DNA of 64,000 nt. Source: Lolliginicoccus lacisalsi (lineage in GTDB: Bacteria > Actinomycetota > Actinomycetes > Mycobacteriales > Mycobacteriaceae). The DNA lies in contig NZ_JACYWE010000003.1 in the NCBI RefSeq assembly GCF_014841105.1, positions 364,523 through 428,522 of the forward strand. Reading direction: 5' to 3'. Under the pieces are notes generated by a model. It was not told the origin of the DNA. It searched no databases and saw nothing but the letters and a program-made list of their open reading frames with translations. The position numbers and the translations under genes are program-made. Of the stretch, positions 40,034-47,282 are shown in pieces (position 1 is the first letter of the stretch; each line of letters begins with the position of its first letter).

Positions 40034-40371
40034 TTCGTTTCTCCTCGTGAGAGTGATTCGATCGATGCGTTGAGGCGACGCCACTCGTCGGTCAGTTCCT
40101 GGAGGATGGCGCTGCCGAGCTCGCTGACGCGATAGAACTTGCGTGGCCTCGGCTCCTCGGTATTCCACTCGCTGTCGAGGAGGCCCTGCTTATCGAGCCG
40201 CCGCAGGAGGGGGTAGAGGGTATTGCCGTCGACGTCGAGCCCCGCCTCTCGCAGGGTTTCGAGCAGCGCGTAGCCGTAGCGGGGGGTGGAGAGCGTCGCG
40301 AGGCACGCCAATGCGACGGTGCCCCGGCGCAGCTCTTGCATGTGCCCTGTCAGCAGCTCGTCCCGTGTCAT
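40030..40371 (-). CDS. PadR-family transcriptional repressor
   Basis: A 113-residue winged-helix regulator: LRRGTVALACLATLSTPRYGYALLETLREAGLDVDGNTLYPLLRRLDKQGLLDSEWNTEEPRPRKFYRVSELGSAILQELTDEWRRLNASI. The winged helix (about 10-85) and C-terminal dimer helix are standard for PadR. The ATG at 40371 lies 7 bases after TATAGT (minus strand, 40379-40384), so the mRNA is probably leaderless. A perfect palindrome overlaps this promoter, indicating autoregulation. It controls itself and the coupled HAAS gene, at least. Confidence 0.92.
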   Translation of the reverse strand: MTRDELLTGHMQELRRGTVALACLATLSTPRYGYALLETLREAGLDVDGNTLYPLLRRLDKQGLLDSEWNTEEPRPRKFYRVSELGSAILQELTDEWRRLNASIESLSRGETK

Positions 40372-40382
40372 GGGTCCTACTA

Positions 40383-40401
40383 TACTGTGTGACACACAGT
40401 A
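40383..40401. promoter_or_regulatory. PadR operator candidate
   Basis: TACTGTGTG-A-CACACAGTA is a perfect inverted repeat with 9-bp arms centred on 40392. It overlaps the upstream edge of the padR -10 box. Its size and symmetry match known PadR-family operators. The 9-mer ACTGTGTGA recurs at 40561-40569, inside the spacer of a candidate rpsA promoter. Confidence 0.75.
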
Positions 40402-40763
40402 ATGTATAGAGGGTTGGGCCGACGGTGGGCGAGCGGGTTGCTGGCGACCGGATCGGCGGCCCCGCGCGACGGGGCTCGCGGGTGGTCTACCGGGGGCCTG
40501 GCGCGCCGATGAGGGGTCGGCGGAATGACTTATGTTGCCGCGGGTTGGGTTTGCCGCACAACTGTGTGATCACGTATTCTATTCGTGCTGTGCCGTGTGC
40601 ACGGTAGGGTTTTGCGTGTGCCTGACGGTGCTCGAGGGCTGCCCGGGGATTGCCTCGCGGCCACCCTCTCTGCGGTGTCTTCCAGCAGGGGTGCCCGAGG
40701 TGCCGCGCAGTCCCGCACCTGTCCATGTAACTTTGAGTCCAACTGTCCGGAGCACCTCACCTA
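40402..40763 (+). promoter_or_regulatory. Upstream region and leader of rpsA with tandem promoters
   Basis: No gene is seen in these 362 bases. Two promoter-like pairs can be read on the plus strand: TTGCCG (40551-40556) with TATTCT (40575-40580), spacer 18, and TTCGTG (40582-40587) with TAGGGT (40605-40610), spacer 17. This gives rpsA a leader of about 145-175 bases. The ribosome-binding site before rpsA is weak (CACCTCACCTA). Short reading frames in the region have no homology. Confidence 0.5.
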
Positions 40764-42233
40764 ATGCCCACCACAACCTCGACCTCGCCGCAGGTAGCCA
40801 TTAACGATATTGGCTCCGCCGAGGATTTCCTCGCCGCCGTCGACGCAACCATCAAGTACTTCAACGACGGCGACATCGTTGAAGGGACCATCGTCAAGGT
40901 CGACCGCGACGAGGTCCTGCTCGATATCGGCTACAAGACCGAGGGTGTCATCCCGTCCCGCGAGCTGTCGATCAAGCACGATGTCGATCCCAGCGAGGTC
41001 GTCACGGTCGGTGACGCTGTCGAGGCACTCGTCCTCACCAAGGAAGACAAGGACGGGCGCCTGATCCTGTCCAAGAAGCGCGCGCAGTACGAGCGCGCCT
41101 GGGGCACCATCGAGGCGCTCAAGGAGAAGGACGAGGCCGTCAAGGGCACCGTCATCGAGGTCGTCAAGGGTGGACTCATCCTTGACATCGGCCTCCGTGG
41201 CTTCCTTCCCGCCTCCCTCGTCGAGATGCGCCGCGTCCGCGACCTCCAGCCCTACGTCGGCAAGGAGATCGAGGCCAAGATCATCGAGCTCGACAAGAAC
41301 CGCAACAACGTGGTCCTCTCCCGCCGCGCATGGCTCGAGCAGACCCAGTCCGAGGTTCGCAGCGAGTTCCTGCACCAGCGCCAGAGGGGCCAGGTCCGCA
41401 AGGGCGTCGTGTCCTCGATCGTCAACTGCGGCGCCTTCGTCGATCTGGGCGGCGTCGACGGCCTCGTGCACGTCTCCGAGCTGTCCTGGAAGCACATCGA
41501 TCACCCCTCCGAGGTCGTGCAGGTCGGCGACGAGGTCACCGTCGAGGTCCTCGATGTCGACATGGACCGCGAGCGAGTCTCCCTGTCGCTCAAGGCCACC
41601 CAGGAAGACCCGTGGCGCCAGTTCGCCCGGACCCACGCCATCGGCCAGATCGTGCCCGGCAAGGTCACCAAGCTCGTTCCGTTCGGCGCGTTCGTCCGCG
41701 TCGAAGAGGGGATCGAGGGCCTCGTGCACATCTCCGAGCTCGCCGAGCGCCACGTCGAGGTCCCGGACCAGGTCGTCAGCGTCAACGACGACGCCATGGT
41801 CAAGGTCATCGACATCGACCTCGAGCGTCGCCGGATCTCGCTGAGCCTCAAGCAGGCCAACGAGGAGTACACCGAGGAGTTCGACCCCGCCAAGTACGGC
41901 ATGGCCGATTCGTACGACGAGGCTGGCAACTACATCTTCCCCGAGGGCTTCGATCCCGAGACCAACGAATGGCTCGAGGGCTTCGAGAAGCAGCGCGAGG
42001 AGTGGGAGGCCCGCTACGCCGAGGCCGAGCGTCGCCACAAGATGCACACCACCCAGATGGAGAAGTTCGCGAAGGTCGAGGCCGAGGCAGCCGAGGCCGC
42101 ACCGAGCAACTACTCCTCCGACAGTGGCGTCGCCGAGGCAGCCGCCGCGCCGGCCACCACCGGTTCCGGCACCCTCGCCAGCGACGAGCAGCTCGCCGCG
42201 CTCCGCGAGAAGCTCTCCGGCAACAACGGCTGA
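40764..42233 (+). CDS. rpsA: 30S ribosomal protein S1
   Basis: RNA-binding ribosomal protein needed for translation initiation on many mRNAs; 489 residues with four S1 (OB-fold) domains, the actinobacterial number. The repeats begin near residue 36 (GDIVEGTIVKVDRDEVLLDIGYKTEGVIP), 123 (AVKGTVIEVVKGGLILDIGLRGFLPASLV), 209 (RGQVRKGVVSSIVNCGAFVDLGGVDGLVHVSELSW) and 294 (IGQIVPGKVTKLVPFGAFVRVEEGIEGLVHISELA). The last 110 residues are an acidic, Ala/Glu-rich tail. It matches mycobacterial RpsA throughout, and its place after polA is conserved. Confidence 0.97.
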   Translation: MPTTTSTSPQVAINDIGSAEDFLAAVDATIKYFNDGDIVEGTIVKVDRDEVLLDIGYKTEGVIPSRELSIKHDVDPSEVVTVGDAVEALVLTKEDKDGRLILSKKRAQYERAWGTIEALKEKDEAVKGTVIEVVKGGLILDIGLRGFLPASLVEMRRVRDLQPYVGKEIEAKIIELDKNRNNVVLSRRAWLEQTQSEVRSEFLHQRQRGQVRKGVVSSIVNCGAFVDLGGVDGLVHVSELSWKHIDHPSEVVQVGDEVTVEVLDVDMDRERVSLSLKATQEDPWRQFARTHAIGQIVPGKVTKLVPFGAFVRVEEGIEGLVHISELAERHVEVPDQVVSVNDDAMVKVIDIDLERRRISLSLKQANEEYTEEFDPAKYGMADSYDEAGNYIFPEGFDPETNEWLEGFEKQREEWEARYAEAERRHKMHTTQMEKFAKVEAEAAEAAPSNYSSDSGVAEAAAAPATTGSGTLASDEQLAALREKLSGNNG

Positions 42234-42266
42234 TCCTGCCCAACGGCTGACAAGCCCAGCACCAGC

Positions 42267-42304
42267 ACCGAGCCCCGGTCTTCCTTCGAAGACCGGGGCT
42301 CGGT
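42267..42304 (+). terminator. Strong hairpin after rpsA
   Basis: Arms 42267-42283 and 42288-42304 are perfectly complementary over 17 bp around the tetraloop CTTC (stem core GAGCCCCGGTCTTC), 33 bases after the rpsA stop. No T-run follows (CCGTCCCGTCG), so it is an I-shaped actinobacterial-type terminator. Confidence 0.85.
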
Positions 42305-42360
42305 CCGTCCCGTCGTCGTCGGCACCGCGCACCAAGCCCCGGTATGGCACACTCGACCGC

Positions 42361-43473
42361 GTGCTACGCGTAGGCCTCACCGGCGGCATCGGAGCCGGAA
42401 AATCCACTGTCTCGACCAGGCTCGCTGAGCTCGGCGCCACCATCGTTGATGCCGACAAGATCGCCCGCGAGGTCGTCGAGCCCGGCACCCCCGGCCTTGC
42501 TGAGCTCGTCGAGGCATTCGGCCCCGAGATCCTCACCAGCGACGGCGCCCTCGACCGCCCCGCGCTCGCCGCGGTCGCGTTCAGCAATGATCAATCCCGC
42601 GCCACCCTCAACAGCATCGTGCACCCCCGCGTGGGCGCCCGCACCGCCGAGATCATCGCTGCGGCGCCCCCCGATGGCATCCTCATCCATGACATCCCCC
42701 TGCTCATCGAGAACGGCCTCGCGCCCACCTGCCACCTCGTGCTCGTCGTGCACGCGGAGGAGGACCAGCGCGTCCACCGCCTCACCAGCAGCCGAGGCAT
42801 GCCCGAGGCCGACGCCCGCGCCCGCATCGCCGCCCAGGCCACCGATGAGCAGCGCCGCGCCGCCGCCGACATCTGGCTCGATAACACCGAGGACCGCGAG
42901 CACCTGCTCCAGCAGGTCACCGCGGCATGGCACGACCGGCTCGTCCCGTTCGAGCGCAACCTGCGCACCCGCACCCCGGTCCCGCCGCCGATCGTGCCCA
43001 GCGAGCCGGACCTCGAGTGGGCGGCGCAGGCCGCCCGGCTAGTGGCGAGGCTGCAGCTGGCCTGCGGCGGCACGAGCGCCACGGTCGAGCACATAGGCCC
43101 GACCGCGGTGGCCGGGCTTCCCGCGCCCGACGCGATCGATATCCAGGTCGCTGTCGCGGACCAGGGCCAGGCCGACGAGCTCGCCGACAGGCTCGCCGAG
43201 GCGGGATTCCCCCGAGCGGACAGCGCAAGCGCTCCGAGACCGGTCACCGATCTGCTAGCGCTCCATGCGAACGCTGACCCCGGGCGCCCCGCCATCGTGC
43301 AAGTGCAGGTGGCGGGATCGCCTGGCCAGCGGGTCGCGATCGCGCTGCGCGATATGCTGCGCGCCGACCCAGAGGCGCGGGAGCAGTACGCGGACCGTGC
43401 CCGCCGGGCGGCGGTCGGCGAGGCGGCTCCGCTCGATGAATGGATCGAGCACGCTCGCGCGAGGCTCAGCTAG
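42361..43473 (+). CDS. coaE: Dephospho-CoA kinase fused to a GrpB-like domain
   Basis: Last step of CoA synthesis, phosphorylating dephospho-CoA with ATP; 370 residues. The kinase domain spans about 1-200: P-loop LRVGLTGGIGAGKSTVSTRLAELGATIVDADKIAREVV, IVHPRVGARTAEII, HDIPLLIENGLAPTCHLVLVVHA and ARIAAQATDEQRRAAADIWLDN. Residues about 215-370 are a GrpB/UPF0157 (nucleotidyltransferase-like) domain: VPSEPDLEWAAQAARLVARLQLACGGTSATVEHIGPTAVAGLPAPDAIDIQVAV. The same fusion is known in mycobacteria. GTG start by homology; CACACT lies 7 bases upstream. It overlaps the convergent DUF402 gene by 8 bases. Confidence 0.94.
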   Translation: MLRVGLTGGIGAGKSTVSTRLAELGATIVDADKIAREVVEPGTPGLAELVEAFGPEILTSDGALDRPALAAVAFSNDQSRATLNSIVHPRVGARTAEIIAAAPPDGILIHDIPLLIENGLAPTCHLVLVVHAEEDQRVHRLTSSRGMPEADARARIAAQATDEQRRAAADIWLDNTEDREHLLQQVTAAWHDRLVPFERNLRTRTPVPPPIVPSEPDLEWAAQAARLVARLQLACGGTSATVEHIGPTAVAGLPAPDAIDIQVAVADQGQADELADRLAEAGFPRADSASAPRPVTDLLALHANADPGRPAIVQVQVAGSPGQRVAIALRDMLRADPEAREQYADRARRAAVGEAAPLDEWIEHARARLS

Positions 43474-44008
43474 CCGGAGAGCGCCACCGCAGCGGCATCC
43501 CCTCGGCAGCGAGCCACTTCATCAAGCAATGCCCGTGCCCCGCGATGCCGCTCATCACGGTGGTCGCGGTCAGCACGGCCGTCGATGCCTCCTCGGCGGC
43601 AACGAGGCCTTCCTTGTGGGCGATGAGCAGCTCGTCCACATCCTCGAGATAGGCGTCGCGCCCCTCGCGGACGATGATGTCGAGGTAGTGATCCACCGAC
43701 GTCCAGGCCTGCTCCCCGGCCGCGAACTCGCCGATATCGATGTAGTAGTCCTGGTCCCGCTCGTGCCCGGGGTTGAAGTGGAAGATCGTGACACGGATCC
43801 GCATGCTGGGCAGAAGCCACGACTCCATGTAGTGGAACTGCCGGTGGTCAGCGGGGCGGCCCATGTACAGCCCCCACGGCTCGGCCACGTACGTATCGAC
43901 CGCGCGCACGAAGCCCTTCGGATCGGTGTTCGTGCCTGCCGCGAGGTCGAACGTCTCGAACTTCGGCGGGTGGACGCCAGGGGAATGCGATGCTGGTCGC
44001 TCGGGCAT
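43466..44008 (-). CDS. DUF402-domain protein
   Basis: A 180-residue protein of the DUF402 family (proposed nucleoside di/tri-phosphatase or RNA-binding relatives): [87 protein letters not shown]. Its counterpart occurs in the same place, convergent with coaE, in mycobacteria. ATG 44008 is chosen because TACGGT (minus strand, 44015-44020) ends 6 bases upstream; a GTG directly before it (44011) is possible. Function unproven. Confidence 0.85.
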   Translation of the reverse strand: MPERPASHSPGVHPPKFETFDLAAGTNTDPKGFVRAVDTYVAEPWGLYMGRPADHRQFHYMESWLLPSMRIRVTIFHFNPGHERDQDYYIDIGEFAAGEQAWTSVDHYLDIIVREGRDAYLEDVDELLIAHKEGLVAAEEASTAVLTATTVMSGIAGHGHCLMKWLAAEGMPLRWRSPAS

Positions 44009-44076
44009 CACCCCACCGTACTGCCCGCCCGCGAAAGGCGTGGGAATTGTCGGCCCCCCTCACTACCCTGTTGCCT

Positions 44077-46233
44077 ATGGCGTTCGCGACCGAGCAAGAC
44101 CACGATCCCTCCGGTCTCCCCGATGCAGTGCTCGCGCACTCGGAGTACCGGCCAATGCACGAGGTCGAGCGCACCTCCGGCCAGTTCACGGTGGTCAGCG
44201 ACCACAAGCCCGCCGGTGACCAGCCCACGGCGATCGCTGAGCTCGAGCGCCGGCTACGCGCGGGCGAGAAGGATATCGTGCTGCTCGGCGCGACCGGCAC
44301 TGGCAAGTCCGCCACCACGGCCTGGCTCATCGAGCAGATGCAGCGGCCGACGCTGCTGATGGCACCGAACAAGACGCTCGCGGCCCAGCTCGCCAACGAG
44401 CTATCAGAGATGTTCCCGCACAATGCCGTCGAGTACTTCGTCTCCTACTACGACTACTACCAGCCCGAGGCGTACATCGCGCAGACCGATACCTACATCG
44501 AGAAGGACTCGTCGATCAACGATGACGTGGAGCGGCTGCGGCACCGTGCCACCTCGAGCCTGCTCTCGCGGCGCGACGTGATCGTCGTATCCTCGGTCTC
44601 CTGCATCTACGGCCTCGGCACGCCCCAGTCCTACCTCGACAGGTCGATCACCGCGTCCGTCGGGGAGGAAGTATCGCGCGAGCGATTGCTGCGCCTGCTC
44701 GTCGATATCCAGTACACCCGCAATGACATGGCCTTCACCCGCGGCGCGTTCCGGGTCCGCGGCGACACGCTCGACATCATCCCCGCCTACGAGGAGCTGG
44801 CCGTCCGCATCGAGTTCTTCGGCGACGAGATCGATTCCCTTTACTACATCCATCCGCTCACCGGTGATGTCGTCGAGCAGGTCGATTCGGTGCGCATCTT
44901 CCCGGCCACGCACTATGTCGCGGGGCCAGACCGGATGGAGAAGGCCATTCGTGGCATCGAGCAGGAGCTCGAGTCGCGCCTCGAGGACCTCGAGAACCGG
45001 GGCAAGCTGCTCGAGGCACAGCGCCTGCGCATGCGCACCTCCTATGACATGGAGATGATCCGGCAGGTGGGGTTCTGCTCGGGCATCGAGAACTACTCGC
45101 GCCACGTCGACGATCGCGCGGCCGGTACGCCGCCGGCAACATTGCTCGACTATTTCCCCGATGACTTCCTGCTTGTGATCGATGAGTCCCACGTCACCGT
45201 TCCCCAGATCGGCGGCATGTACGAGGGCGACATGTCGCGAAAGCGCAATCTCGTCGAGTTCGGCTTCCGGCTGCCCTCCGCGATGGACAACCGGCCACTG
45301 ACCTGGGAGGAATTCAGCGCCCGCGTCGGCCAGACGGTGTACCTCTCCGCCACGCCCGGCTCCTATGAGCTCGGGCGCACCGGTGGCCAGTTCGTCGAGC
45401 AAGTCATCCGGCCCACCGGCCTCGTCGATCCAAAGGTGGTGGTCAAGCCCACCAAGGGACAGATCGACGACCTCGTGCACGAGATCCGGACGCGAGTGGA
45501 GAAGGACCAGCGGATCCTCGTCACCACGCTGACCAAGAAGATGGCCGAGGACCTCACCGACTACCTGCTCGAGCTCGACATCAAGGTCCGCTACCTGCAC
45601 TCCGATATCGACACGCTGCGCCGCGTCGAGCTGCTCCGGCAGCTCCGCCTCGGCCATTTCGACGTGCTCGTCGGCATCAACCTGCTGCGCGAGGGCCTCG
45701 ACCTGCCCGAGGTTTCCCTCGTCGCGATCCTCGACGCCGACAAGGAAGGATTCCTGCGCAGCTCCACCAGCCTCATCCAGACCATCGGTCGCGCGGCCCG
45801 CAACGTCTCCGGCGAGGTCCACATGTACGCCGACCGCATCACCGACTCGATGAAGCACGCCATCGAGGAGACCGACCGGCGGCGGGCCAAGCAGATCGCC
45901 TACAACACCGAGCGCGGAATCGAGCCAGCTCCGCTGCGCAGGAAGATCGCCGACATCCTCGACCAGGTCTACGAGGAAGCCAGCGATACCGAGCGCAGCG
46001 GTGCACGGGGCAAGCGTGGCGAACAAGCAGCCCACACCACGGCGGGAATCCGTGAGGGGCATGACGCCAAGGCCATGCCCCGGGCCGAGCTCGCCGATCT
46101 CATCGACCAGCTCACCGAGCAAATGGTGGGGGCTGCTCGTGATCTCCAGTTCGAGCTCGCGGCACGGCTCCGGGCCGAGATCTCCGACCTGAAGAAGGAA
46201 CTGAGGGGAATGGATGCCGCCGGAATGTCCTAG
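44077..46233 (+). CDS. uvrB: Excinuclease ABC subunit B
   Basis: Damage-verifying helicase-like subunit of nucleotide excision repair, 718 residues. Motifs: Walker [16 protein letters not shown] near residue 70, [38 protein letters not shown] with the beta-hairpin region near 100-140, [17 protein letters not shown] near 370, [31 protein letters not shown] and QTIGRAARN near 530-575, and the C-terminal UVR motif for UvrC near 680. TACCCT (44064-44069) ends 7 bases before the ATG with no ribosome-binding site, so the message is probably leaderless. uvrA lies 5.3 kb downstream. Confidence 0.97.
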   Translation: MAFATEQDHDPSGLPDAVLAHSEYRPMHEVERTSGQFTVVSDHKPAGDQPTAIAELERRLRAGEKDIVLLGATGTGKSATTAWLIEQMQRPTLLMAPNKTLAAQLANELSEMFPHNAVEYFVSYYDYYQPEAYIAQTDTYIEKDSSINDDVERLRHRATSSLLSRRDVIVVSSVSCIYGLGTPQSYLDRSITASVGEEVSRERLLRLLVDIQYTRNDMAFTRGAFRVRGDTLDIIPAYEELAVRIEFFGDEIDSLYYIHPLTGDVVEQVDSVRIFPATHYVAGPDRMEKAIRGIEQELESRLEDLENRGKLLEAQRLRMRTSYDMEMIRQVGFCSGIENYSRHVDDRAAGTPPATLLDYFPDDFLLVIDESHVTVPQIGGMYEGDMSRKRNLVEFGFRLPSAMDNRPLTWEEFSARVGQTVYLSATPGSYELGRTGGQFVEQVIRPTGLVDPKVVVKPTKGQIDDLVHEIRTRVEKDQRILVTTLTKKMAEDLTDYLLELDIKVRYLHSDIDTLRRVELLRQLRLGHFDVLVGINLLREGLDLPEVSLVAILDADKEGFLRSSTSLIQTIGRAARNVSGEVHMYADRITDSMKHAIEETDRRRAKQIAYNTERGIEPAPLRRKIADILDQVYEEASDTERSGARGKRGEQAAHTTAGIREGHDAKAMPRAELADLIDQLTEQMVGAARDLQFELAARLRAEISDLKKELRGMDAAGMS

Positions 46234-46422
46234 GCAGCACGACACACCCGGAATGTGAGGAATATCGCGGTCCAAGATCGTGGCAGTTTGGGTGTTTCCG
46301 CCCGAAACTTGCCTTGGAGGGGCAGCGATACCGCTAGTGTTTCCGCTAGTAGTGTTTTGATGCACGCTCTCACTAGTGCAAGCTGTGAGGCCCGAGCGCA
46401 GGCAAGATCATGGGAGGAATGA
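46234..46422. other. uvrB-usp intergenic region with degenerate repeats
   Basis: Contains an imperfect inverted repeat (GGCAGTTTGGG at 46282-46292 against CCCGAAACTTGCC at about 46301-46313), a possible uvrB terminator, and several CTAGTG/CACTAG words. Fragments such as GTTTCCGCTAGTAG resemble the right arm of palindrome family A. The usp ribosome-binding site GGGAGGA is at 46411-46417. No gene seen. Confidence 0.35.
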
Positions 46423-46875
46423 ATGACCGCCTACCGCACGATTGTCGTCGGTACCGATGGTTCCGAGTCATCACTGAAGGCTGTCGAGAAGGCGGGCTCA
46501 CTCGCTGGTGACGAGAGCGCCCGCCTCGTCCTGGCGTGCGCCTACTACCCGACGGACCCGAAGGAGCTTGGCGACGCCACGGATGTCCTCAAGGACGACG
46601 CCTACCAGATCACTGGTGCCGCCCCCACCTATGAGATCCTCCGCACCGCCCGTGAGCGCGCTGCATCCGTAGGCGCGAAGAACATCGTGGAGCGCGCGGT
46701 GGTAGGTGCTCCCGTGGACTCGCTCCTCGCGCTCGTCGAGGAAGTCGATGCCGACCTGCTCGTCGTCGGAAACCGGGGGCTGAACACCATCACCGGGCGC
46801 CTGCTCGGATCGGTGCCATCCGACGTCGCGCGCAAGTCCGCGAGCGATGTGCTGATCGTCCACACCACCCGCTGA
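46423..46875 (+). CDS. Universal stress protein
   Basis: A 150-residue single-domain USP: TIVVGTDGSESSLKAVEKAGSLAGDESARLVLACAYYP at the N-terminus and the ATP-binding loop VVGNRGLNTITGRLLGSVPSDVARKSASDVLIVHT (G-x2-G-x9-G-S pattern, about 115-133). The motif predicts an ATP-binding type USP. It corresponds in position and sequence to the mycobacterial protein next to uvrB (Rv1636). Strong ribosome-binding site. No DosR-type box is visible upstream. Confidence 0.94.
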   Translation: MTAYRTIVVGTDGSESSLKAVEKAGSLAGDESARLVLACAYYPTDPKELGDATDVLKDDAYQITGAAPTYEILRTARERAASVGAKNIVERAVVGAPVDSLLALVEEVDADLLVVGNRGLNTITGRLLGSVPSDVARKSASDVLIVHTTR

Positions 46876-46924
46876 CGCAATTTCCGCCGGCTGCATCGTC
46901 AGCTGCGGGAACACAACAAGCGTG

Positions 46925-46963
46925 AGCAATGCCCGCCCCGGCTAGGCCAGGGCGGGCATTGCT
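46925..46963 (+). terminator. Terminator after usp
   Basis: AGCAATGCCCGCCC (46925-46938) and GGGCGGGCATTGCT (46950-46963) form a perfect 14-bp stem with an 11-base loop, 50 bases after the stop codon. No clear T-tract. Confidence 0.8.
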
Positions 46964-47282
46964 GTGCGTGGAGCATCGGCAGGGTCGCCCGCCCGCGGTG
47001 GCTGCGGTGGCTGCCCGGCCGCGGTGGCTGCCCGGCCGTGGTGGCCGCGGTGGCTGCAAACGCGATAGAAACCGGCCCAGAACCCGGTGATTTTCTATCG
47101 CGTTTGGCAGTTTCCGGTGCTTATGGCGCTCGCCGCCGACCCGCCGCGAGCAGGGGAGCTCGCCGCCGGCCCGCCGGCCCGCCCGCGAGCCCACGAGCTC
47201 GCCGCCGGCCCACCAGCCCGCCAGCGAGCTCGCCGCCCGCCAGCCCGCCAGCGAGCTCGCCGCGAGCCACTTGGCGCACCAA
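46964..47282. repeat. Repeat-rich intergenic region between usp and the helicase gene
   Basis: The decamer GCGGTGGCTG occurs at 46995, 47004, 47021 and 47047. The 17-bp unit GCGGTGGCTGCCCGGCC is perfectly duplicated at 47004-47020 and 47021-47037, just left of palindrome B2. Right of B2, GAGCTCGCCGC-containing units recur irregularly at 47156, 47195, 47226 and 47253. Short Arg/Pro/Ala-rich frames here are low-complexity artefacts; I see no gene. Confidence 0.75.
47057..47106. repeat. Palindromic element B2 (13-N22-13 core, 15-bp perfect stem)
   Basis: Arms 47057-47071 and 47092-47106 pair perfectly. The core 13-mers AAACGCGATAGAA and TTCTATCGCGTTT and their 22-base spacing equal those of B1 at 23785, while the spacer sequence differs and contains its own small inverted repeat (ACCGG/CCGGT). 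Located between convergent genes. Confidence 0.9.

Noticed and set aside
46234-46422. DosR-type operator upstream of the universal stress protein gene
   Set aside because: No GGGAC...GTCCC-like palindrome is present.
47150-47270. Clustered GAGCTCGCCGC units considered as a CRISPR-like array
   Set aside because: Spacings are irregular (39, 31 and 27 bases), units are short and degenerate, and there are no cas genes.
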